A stretch of DNA of 29,711 nucleotides, taken from positions 1-29,711 of the forward strand of contig JAUCEF010000021.1 in assembly GCA_033558025.1 (NCBI GenBank). The letters are read 5' to 3'. Numbering within the stretch: position 1 is the stretch's first letter; the number at the start of each line of letters is the position of its first letter. Both the position numbers and the translations under genes were made by a program. Source of the DNA: Phytophthora sp. 'mugwort' (Eukaryota > Oomycota > Peronosporomycetes > Peronosporales > Peronosporaceae). The notes under the pieces are model-generated. The model was not told where the DNA came from. It worked only from the letters and a program-made list of their open reading frames with translations, and searched no databases. Of the stretch, positions 24,112 through 29,711 are shown piece after piece.

Positions 24112-25291
24112 TTAACGATCAATTTCACCAAAAACAACATCTAAAGTACCAATAATTGTAACAACATCAGCAATCATATGATTTTTAGCTATAAAATCTA
24201 ATGCTTGTAAATGTAAAAATCCTGGTGATTTAATTTTACATCTGTAGGGTTTATTTGTACCATCTGCTACTAAATAAACACCATACTCACCTTTAGGTGC
24301 CTCAATAACTGTATAAGTTTCACCAGCATTTACACAAATATTTTCTGAATAATATTTAAAATGATGAATTAAAGACTCCATAGAATTTTTAATTTGAATT
24401 CTATTTGGATTTGTAATTTTTTTATCATCTAATTTAATAGGACCTTGGGGAATTTTATTAAGTACTTGCAAAATAATTCGAATTGATTGTCGCATTTCTT
24501 CTATTCTAATTAAATAACGATCATAACAATCGCCATTTGTACCTACAGGTATATCAAATTTTAATTGATCATAAATTTCATAAGGTTGTGTTTTACGTAA
24601 ATCCCATGAAATACCTGATCCACGTAACATAACACCACTAAAACCAAAATTTAAAGCATCTTTAGCAGATATAATACCAATATCTACTAATCTTTGTTTC
24701 CAAATTCTATTATTAGTTAACATTTCTTCAATTTCATCTAAACGGGTATTAAATTGTTCACAAAAAATATATATATCATTTAACAAACCTTTAGGCAAAT
24801 CTTGATTAACACCTCCAGGTCTAAAATAAGCTGCATGCATACGTGCACCAGAAACACGTTCATAAAATTCCATTAATTTCTCACGTTCTTCAAATCCCCA
24901 AAAATAAGGTGTCATAGCTCCTACATCTAAAGCATGACAACATACAGCTAATAAATGATTTAAGATACGTGTTATTTCTGAAAATAAAACTCTTATATAT
25001 TGTGCTCGTAAAGGTATATCACAATTTAATAATTTTTCAATAGCCAAAACATATGCATGTTCTTGACACATCATAGATACATAATCTAAACGATCAAAAT
25101 AAGGTAACGCCTGTAAATAATTTTTATATTCAATTAATTTTTCTGTACCTCTATGTAATAAACCTATATGTGAATCAGCTTTTTTAACAACTTCACCGTT
25201 TAATTCTAAAATTAAACGTAAAACACCATGAGCCGCTGGATGTTGTGGACCAAAATTTATAGAAAAAATTTTTAATTTTTTTTAATGACAT
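24112..25291 (-). CDS. nad7: NADH dehydrogenase subunit 7 (49 kDa), one frameshift near the start
   Basis: Quinone-site subunit of the complex I peripheral arm. The conserved start [80 protein letters not shown] and the terminus DVVFGEIDR are all present. From GPQHPAAHG onward the frame is open to the stop. The ATG at 25289-25291 (MSLKKIKN) is one base out of frame with this. Removing one T from the six-T run (minus strand, 25263-25268), or one A from the eight-A run at 25276-25283, gives a continuous protein of about 392 residues, the normal Nad7 length. The next in-frame Met is about 72 codons downstream and would delete conserved sequence, so it is not the start. Confidence 0.95.
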
Positions 25292-25406
25292 TTTTTTTTT
25301 TTTTTTTTTTAATAAAAATATAATATTTATAAATTAATTTTTTTATAAATATATAGCATATATAGTAAGTAAGTATTTTTAAAATATTTATTTCTTTTAT
25401 TACATT
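25291..25406. promoter_or_regulatory. Divergent intergenic region between nad7 and nad2, with a T20 run
   Basis: Genes leave this short region in both directions, so it should hold promoters for each strand. It has an uninterrupted run of 20 T on the plus strand (25291-25310), directly before the nad7 ATG on the minus strand. AT-rich sequence with ATATATAGCATATATAG and TAAGTAAGTA (near 25350-25375) follows. No specific promoter motif can be named. Confidence 0.5.
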
Positions 25407-26899
25407 ATGTTTTTTTCAGGAAATTTTTAATAATAATTTTGAAATTATTATCCCCGAATTTTTTTTAACAACTTTTTTATTAATTTTATTATTATTTGGT
25501 GTTTTTTATAAAAAAAATCAAAATGCTCAAAAAATTTTGATTATTAAAAATATTACTACTATAATAATATATTTATTATTAATTCTTTTAATATTAACGT
25601 TAAATATAACAAATATTTCAAGTAACATATTAAATGGTGTATTACTTATTAATAATTTTACACAATTTATTAAAATAATTTTAATTTTATTAACAATTAT
25701 TTGTTTTTTAATACAACAAAAATATTTAATACAACAAAAAATAAATTCATATGAAATTAATATATTAATGTTAATATCATTATTGGGTTTAATGTTATTG
25801 GTATCTGCAAATCATTTTATTACTTTATATTTAGCAATTGAATTACAAAGTTTAAGTTTTTATATATTAACATCCACCCAAAAAAAATCGATATTATCAA
25901 TTGAGGCTGGTTTAAAATATTTTATTTTAGGATCAATTGCTTCAGGTTTTATTCTATTTGGTTCTTCAATAATTTATGCTATTACAGGTTCATTAAATTT
26001 TAATAATATTTTTTTAATATTATCAAATATAAATTTTTTAGATAATATAAATATATTAATTAGTTTATCTTATGGATTAATTTTTATTTTAGTTGGTATT
26101 TTATTTAAAATAGGTGCTACACCTTTTCATTTTTGGTTGCCTGATGTATATGAAGGTGCTCCAAATAATATTTCAAGTTTTTTTGCTATTGTACCAAAAA
26201 TTGCTTTTATAGGAATTTTAATTCGTTTATTTTTTGAGATTTTTTTAATATTTCATATTTCTTTGAAATTTTTTTTTATATTATTTCATTTTTATCTATG
26301 TTAATCGGTGCATTATCGGCATTACAACAAAAAAAAAATCAAAAGATTATTAGCTTATAGTGCAATAAGTCATGTAGGTTTTATATTAATAGGATTTACT
26401 TCAAATATGTTAAATAATATTCCATTTATTTTATTATATATTATAATTTATATTATAACAAGTATTAATTTATGGACTTCTTATTTATCTTTAAATATCA
26501 ATCATAAACCAATTAAATATTTAACAGATTTATCAAATATATATACTATTAATAAATTAATTGCTATTATTATAATCATAAATATTTTTTCATTAGCTGG
26601 TATACCCCCATTAGCGGTTTTTTTTCAAAATTATTTATATTTTTTCAGCTATTAAAAATAATTATTTTAGTTTAGTATTTTTTGGTATTATTATAAGTGT
26701 TTTAAGCTCTTTTTATTATTTAAAAATAATTAAAATTATTTATTTTGAAAAAATATTTAGAAAAATGTATATTTCACAAATAAATAAAAGTCAAAGTATA
26801 ATATTATTAATTAGTACTCAATTTATTTTATTTTTATTTATTTATCCTAATATTATATTAATAAATTTAAACAAAATTTATTTATATTTATTAATATAA
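25407..26899 (+). CDS. nad2: NADH dehydrogenase subunit 2, interrupted by several one-base shifts
   Basis: Antiporter-like membrane subunit of complex I, about 497 codons when read through. Conserved parts are visible in successive frames: IIIPEFFLTTFLLIL near the start, LYLAIELQSLSFYILTSTQK, EAGLKYFILGSIASGFILFG, ILFKIGATPFHFWLPDVYEG, FLSMLIGALSALQQ, IKRLLAYSAISHVGFILIGF, FSLAGIPPLAVFF, then SAIKNNYFSLVFFGIIISVL and SSFYYLKIIKIIYFE. Frame changes are needed at 25410-25428 (one T too many in a T7 or T5 run), 26269-26277 (T9, one too few), 26329-26338 (A10, one too many), about 26618-26625 (T8, one too few) and 26640-26645 (T6, one too few). The last two could alternatively be a single extra T at 26640-26645. 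All are homopolymers, and the surrounding protein is well conserved, so the gene is probably functional and the sequence imperfect. Confidence 0.92.
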
Positions 26900-26905
26900 T
26901 ATTTA

Positions 26906-26979
26906 GTTTGGATAGCTCAGTTGGTTAGAGTAAAAGACTGAAAATCTTTGTGTCGGTGGTTCAAATCCACCTCCAGACA
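26906..26979 (+). tRNA. trnF: tRNA-Phe (GAA)
   Basis: Acceptor GTTTGGA pairs with TCCAGAC (one U-G). The D arm is GCTCAGTTGGTTAGAGT, the anticodon arm AGACTGAAAATCT gives GAA, and the T arm is GGTGG-TTCAAAT-CCACC. Confidence 0.95.
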
Positions 26980-26995
26980 ATTTTATTATTAAAAT

Positions 26996-27322
26996 ATGTA
27001 TCTTTTAAGAATAACTTTTAAATCATTTCAAAAAATAAATCAACTCAAACAAAATTTATTAAAATTAAAAAAAATTAATAAATTCAAAAATATTCAAATA
27101 CCCGGTGTATTTCAAACAAAACAAAAAAAAAAAATTTTTACATTATTAAGATCTCCCCATGTAAATAAAAAATCACGTGAACATTTTATTCATAAAAATT
27201 ATACTTCTAAAATTAATATAAAATTTAAAAATATTTTTTATTTATTAAATTTTTTAGTTTTAATTAAAAAATTTTTATCTAAAAATTCATTAATAAATAT
27301 TAAAATTATAAAAAAAAATTAA
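26996..27322 (+). CDS. rps10: Ribosomal protein S10
   Basis: Small-subunit protein S10, 108 residues (bacterial 103). It begins MYLLRITFKSFQKINQL (S10: IxLkSFdxxxL). The hallmark is KKKIFTLLRSPHVNKKSREH, matching the S10 signature fTVlRSPHvxKkSREqFe. The C-terminal part after HFIHKNYTS is Lys/Ile/Asn-rich. It is intact. The neighbourhood trnF-rps10-trnR-trnQ-trnI-trnV is reminiscent of oomycete mtDNA. Confidence 0.93.
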   Translation: MYLLRITFKSFQKINQLKQNLLKLKKINKFKNIQIPGVFQTKQKKKIFTLLRSPHVNKKSREHFIHKNYTSKINIKFKNIFYLLNFLVLIKKFLSKNSLINIKIIKKN

Positions 27323-27332
27323 AATTAAACTT

Positions 27333-27406
27333 ATGCTTATAGCTTAAATGGATAAAGCGTTAGATTGCGGATCTATAAAATGAAAGTTCAAATCTTTCTA
27401 AGCATA
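27333..27406 (+). tRNA. trnR: tRNA-Arg (GCG)
   Basis: Acceptor ATGCTTA pairs perfectly with TAAGCAT. The D arm GCTTAAATGGATAAAGC has the Arg-type GGATA, the anticodon loop TTGCGGA gives GCG, and the T arm is GAAAG-TTCAAAT-CTTTC. It reads CGU/CGC. The outer anticodon-stem pair is U-U. Confidence 0.9.
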
Positions 27407-27420
27407 TATTTTATTTATTT

Positions 27421-27492
27421 TGAAGTATAGCCAAGTGGTAAGGCCTCCGTTTTTGGTACGGAAAATCAAAGGTTCGAATCCTTTTACTTCAA
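27421..27492 (+). tRNA. trnQ: tRNA-Gln (UUG)
   Basis: Acceptor TGAAGTA pairs perfectly with TACTTCA. The D arm is GCCAAGTGGTAAGGC, the anticodon stem TCCGT/ACGGA encloses loop TTTTGGT (UUG), and the T arm is AAAGG-TTCGAAT-CCTTT. Confidence 0.95.
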
Positions 27493-27494
27493 AA

Positions 27495-27568
27495 GGGCCT
27501 ATAACTCAGTTGGTTAGAGTATACGCCTGATAAGTGTAAAGTCAGTAGTTCAAATCTACTTAGGCCCA
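27495..27568 (+). tRNA. trnI: tRNA-Ile (GAU)
   Basis: Acceptor GGGCCTA pairs with TAGGCCC. The D arm is ACTCAGTTGGTTAGAGT, the anticodon loop CTGATAA gives GAU, and the T arm is GTAG-TTCAAAT-CTAC. It reads AUU/AUC. Confidence 0.95.
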
Positions 27569-27569
27569 A

Positions 27570-27644
27570 TGAATAATTAACTCAATTGGTAGAGTATTTC
27601 GTTTACACCGAAAATGTTAGCGGTTCGAGTCCGTTATTATTCAA
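27570..27644 (+). tRNA. trnV: tRNA-Val (UAC)
   Basis: Acceptor TGAATAA pairs with TTATTCA. The D arm is ACTCAATTGGTAGAGT, the anticodon stem TTTCG/CGAAA encloses TTTACAC (UAC), and the T arm is AGCGG-TTCGAGT-CCGTT. An open frame upstream of rps12 runs through it and is not coding. Confidence 0.94.
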
Positions 27645-27660
27645 TAAAATAACAAATAAT

Positions 27661-28041
27661 ATGTCAACAATTAATCAATTATTTTTAAAAAAACAAAAAC
27701 GTTTAGAAAAAAAAAAAAGAAATAAAAGTCCAGCTTTAAAACAATGTCCTCAACGTAAAGGTATTTGTTTAAAAGTTTATAATACAACACCTAAAAAACC
27801 AAATTCTGCTATGCGTAAAGTAGCAAAAGTACACCTATCTAGTAGGTATACAATAATTACTTATATTCCAGGTATTGGTCATACTTTACAAGAACATTCA
27901 ATAGTATTAGTTAGAGGAGGTCGTGTAAAAGATTTACCTGGAGTAAAATATCATGTAATTCGTGGTAAATATGATTTATTAGGGATTTATTCTCGAAAAA
28001 CATCAAGATCAAAATATGGAACTAAAATACGAAGAGTATAA
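27661..28041 (+). CDS. rps12: Ribosomal protein S12
   Basis: Decoding-centre protein S12, 126 residues (bacterial 124). It begins [40 protein letters not shown] and [18 protein letters not shown] ([18 protein letters not shown]) are diagnostic, followed by [39 protein letters not shown] and [12 protein letters not shown]. The Lys in PKKPNSA associated with streptomycin response in bacteria is present. The ATG at 27661 was chosen because the upstream open frame lies in trnV. It overlaps rps7 by 26 bases. Confidence 0.98.
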   Translation: MSTINQLFLKKQKRLEKKKRNKSPALKQCPQRKGICLKVYNTTPKKPNSAMRKVAKVHLSSRYTIITYIPGIGHTLQEHSIVLVRGGRVKDLPGVKYHVIRGKYDLLGIYSRKTSRSKYGTKIRRV

Positions 28042-28447
28042 AATAAAAAAATTATTTATAAATATGTTATTAAAAAAAGGAAAAAAAACTTGTTCTGAAA
28101 ACATATTTATAAATATTTTAATTACTTTAAAAAAAATTACAAAACAAAAACCGAATTTTATTTTATTTAAATCAATTGAAAATTTATTACCGAAATTAAA
28201 AGCAATAAGTATTCCAAATAAAAAACGAAATAAAAAAAAAAAAAAAAAAGATAGATATTTTTTAATGCTTTTAAATGAAGATAAACAAATTAAAAAATCG
28301 ATATCGTGGTTACTTTTAAATGCAAATTTAAAAAACATAACAAACGAAATTATTCAAACTTCAAAAAATAAAAGTAAAACAATCAATACAAAAAAACAAT
28401 ATTATAAAAATATAAAAAAATTAAAATTTAATCTTATTTTTGATTAA
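28016..28447 (+). CDS. rps7: Ribosomal protein S7
   Basis: Small-subunit head protein S7, 143 residues (bacterial about 155). Visible are [20 protein letters not shown] (S7: kfin.lmxxGKKsxAexiv), the central block [20 protein letters not shown] corresponding to AlxnvxPxvevrxrRvGG in divergent form, and [13 protein letters not shown] (aixWLxxaarxR). It overlaps rps12 by 26 bases, with the ATG inside the rps12 end; a later ATG (28064, MLLKKGKK) would shorten the conserved N-terminus. The rps12-rps7 pair preserves bacterial str-operon order. Confidence 0.88.
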   Translation: MELKYEEYKIKKLFINMLLKKGKKTCSENIFINILITLKKITKQKPNFILFKSIENLLPKLKAISIPNKKRNKKKKKKDRYFLMLLNEDKQIKKSISWLLLNANLKNITNEIIQTSKNKSKTINTKKQYYKNIKKLKFNLIFD

Positions 28448-28507
28448 TTTTTTTAAAATACATTATTTATCATTAAATAATTAATTATTACAAATTATAA
28501 AATTCTT

Positions 28508-29423
28508 ATGAAAAATTATTATTATATTAATAAAAAAAATTTACAAATAGAAACTACAACAAATGATTCTAATATCGATAAATTTCAAAATGATTTAAAA
28601 ATTTTAAAAGAAATTAGTAATAATATACAAAATACACAAAAACATCCTTATCATTTAGTAGATCCAAGTCCTTGGCCTTTTATAATTTCTTTTGGACTTT
28701 TTTTTTTAACTTTTGGTGGTGCTATGTATTTTCATGGTTATATTGGCAGTAATTTCTTAATTTTAACAGGATTTTTAATGATTATTTTAACAATGTATAC
28801 TTGGTTTCGTGATATAGTTAGAGAAGCTGTATATGAAGGTCAACATACTAAACAAGTACAATTAGGTTTAAGAAATGGTATGCTTTTATTTATTTTTAGT
28901 GAATTACTATTTTTTGTTAGTTTTTTTTGGGCTTTTTTTCATTCAGCTTTAGCACCAACACCTGAAATTGGATCTTTATGGCCACCATTAGGTATTGAAA
29001 CTGTTAATGCTTGGGGTATTCCTTTATTAAATACTGTAATATTATTATCATCTGGGGCAACTATTACTTGGGCACACCATTCAATAGTTTTTGGTGCATA
29101 GAAAAAATGCTATTTTAAGTTTAATTATTACAATTTTATTAGCTTTTTTTTTTACTTTAATTCAAGCCTATGAATATATTGAAAGTACTTTTTCAATTTC
29201 TGATAGTATTTATGGTACAACTTTTTTTTTATTAACAGGTTTTCATGGTATTCACGTTATTGTAGGTACTATTTTTATTATAGTAAGTACTATTAGATTA
29301 ATTAATCATCATTTTACAAAACAACATCATTTCGGTTTTGAAGCTGCAGCTTGGTATTGGCATTTTGTAGATGTTGTTTGGTTATTTTTATTTGTAGCAG
29401 TTTACTGGTGGGGAGGTAATTAA
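28508..29423 (+). CDS. cox3: Cytochrome c oxidase subunit 3, with one frameshift and an N-terminal extension
   Basis: Complex IV core subunit. [80 protein letters not shown] and [16 protein letters not shown] are in the first frame. [40 protein letters not shown] and [20 protein letters not shown] then AVYWWGGN are in another frame from about 29100. The break is at GGTGCATAGAAAAAATGCT (29092-29110), where a TAG (29099-29101) closes the first frame. One added base before TAG, for example giving GCA-ATA-GAA or GCA-TTA-GAA, joins them into about 305 residues. The shift is not clearly in a long homopolymer. About 45 residues precede the conserved [12 protein letters not shown], an unusual Asn/Lys-rich extension with no internal Met as an alternative start. 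Confidence 0.95.
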
Positions 29424-29447
29424 TTTATTAAAAAATTAATAATTTTT

Positions 29448-29711
29448 ATGGTTAGTCCTTTAGAACAATTTGAAATTTTACCTATTTTTCAAATACCTTT
29501 TGTATTTACTAATGCTTCTTTAATTTTAGTAATAGGTTTAGTTTATTTATATATATTTACATGTATAAAAACTAAATTTATTCCAACACGTTTTCAACAA
29601 ATTTTTGAAATGATTTTTAATATTACAATTGAATTAACTTATTCTAGTATAGGAAAAGCTGGTAAATATTTTGTTTCATTAATTTTTGTTGTTTTTTTTT
29701 TTATTTTATTA
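29448..29711 (+). CDS. atp6: ATP synthase subunit a, 5' part (cut by window end)
   Basis: Proton-channel subunit of Fo. The first 88 codons are present: MVSPLEQFEILPIFQIPFVF, a first membrane helix (TNASLILVIGLVYLYIFTC), then FIPTRFQQIFEMIFNITIEL, which matches the Atp6 N-terminal region (P.rxQxxxExxyxfi), and SSIGKAGKYFVSLIFVV leading into the second helix. The conserved Arg and later helices lie beyond the window. It starts 24 bases after cox3. The visible part is open throughout, including an eleven-T run at its end. Confidence 0.93.
   Translation, partial: MVSPLEQFEILPIFQIPFVFTNASLILVIGLVYLYIFTCIKTKFIPTRFQQIFEMIFNITIELTYSSIGKAGKYFVSLIFVVFFFILL

Noticed and set aside
27586..27660. N-terminal extension of rps12
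   Set aside because: It reads through trnV; S12 starts naturally at 27661.
28009..28338. Minus-strand open frame antisense to rps7
   Set aside because: Phe-rich reverse reading of Lys codons in a real gene.

Overview
This window is AT-rich mitochondrial DNA from a microbial eukaryote. It carries both mitochondrial rRNAs, twenty tRNAs, respiratory-chain genes (cox1-3, nad2, nad4-7), ATP synthase genes (atp1, atp6, atp8) and a large bacterial-style set of ribosomal protein genes. The gene content and several local orders (rns-trnW-cox2-small ORF-cox1; rps10 near trnR/trnQ/trnI/trnV; mitochondrial atp1; trnR-UCU beside nad6) most resemble stramenopile mtDNA of the oomycete/pseudofungi type. That placement is recalled from general knowledge and was not searched. 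Tryptophan is read from UGG, trnW has a CCA anticodon and all clear stops are TAA, so nothing indicates UGA=Trp.

Layout. 1-6195 (+): a relic of the bacterial S10/spc operons, rpl2(end)-rps19-rps3-rpl16, a CAU tRNA, a probable rps1, atp8, trnK, trnA, rps14-rps8-rpl6-rps2-rps4. 6222-13177 (+): rnl, a tRNA cluster (N, S, CAU, P, fM), rpl14-rpl5, trnG(GCC), an orphan membrane ORF, trnG(UCC), trnY, rns, trnW. 13178-16903 (+): a noncoding stretch with inverted repeats, cox2, a 32-codon TatA-like ORF, cox1 and a second orphan membrane ORF. 17315-25291 (-): trnR(UCU), nad6, nad5, atp1, trnE, nad4, trnH, probable rpl10, nad7. 25407-29711 (+): nad2, trnF, rps10, trnR(GCG), trnQ, trnI, trnV, rps12-rps7, cox3, atp6 (cut by the window end). 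Transcription therefore converges near 17.0 kb and diverges near 25.3 kb.

Three things stand out. (1) rps4 is interrupted: its S4 RNA-binding domain ends in a stop at 5440, and the conserved C-terminal strand of S4 lies in another frame at the end of the next ORF, after 24 tandem hexapeptides (FQKNRN/FQKNEG type). (2) Many genes need single-base shifts to read through (rpl2, rps3 x2, rpl16 x2, atp8, nad7, nad2 x5, cox3). Most lie in long A or T runs and go in both directions, which points to homopolymer sequencing or assembly error, but the cox3 and second rps3 breaks are not in long runs. Long genes from 9 to 24 kb (cox1, cox2, nad4, nad5, atp1) are intact. (3) Many gene ends carry near-perfect inverted repeats, such as a 22-of-23-pair hairpin over the end of atp1, a 26-bp perfect palindrome before it and a 16-bp stem over the nad4 stop, which may act as RNA processing or 3'-end signals.
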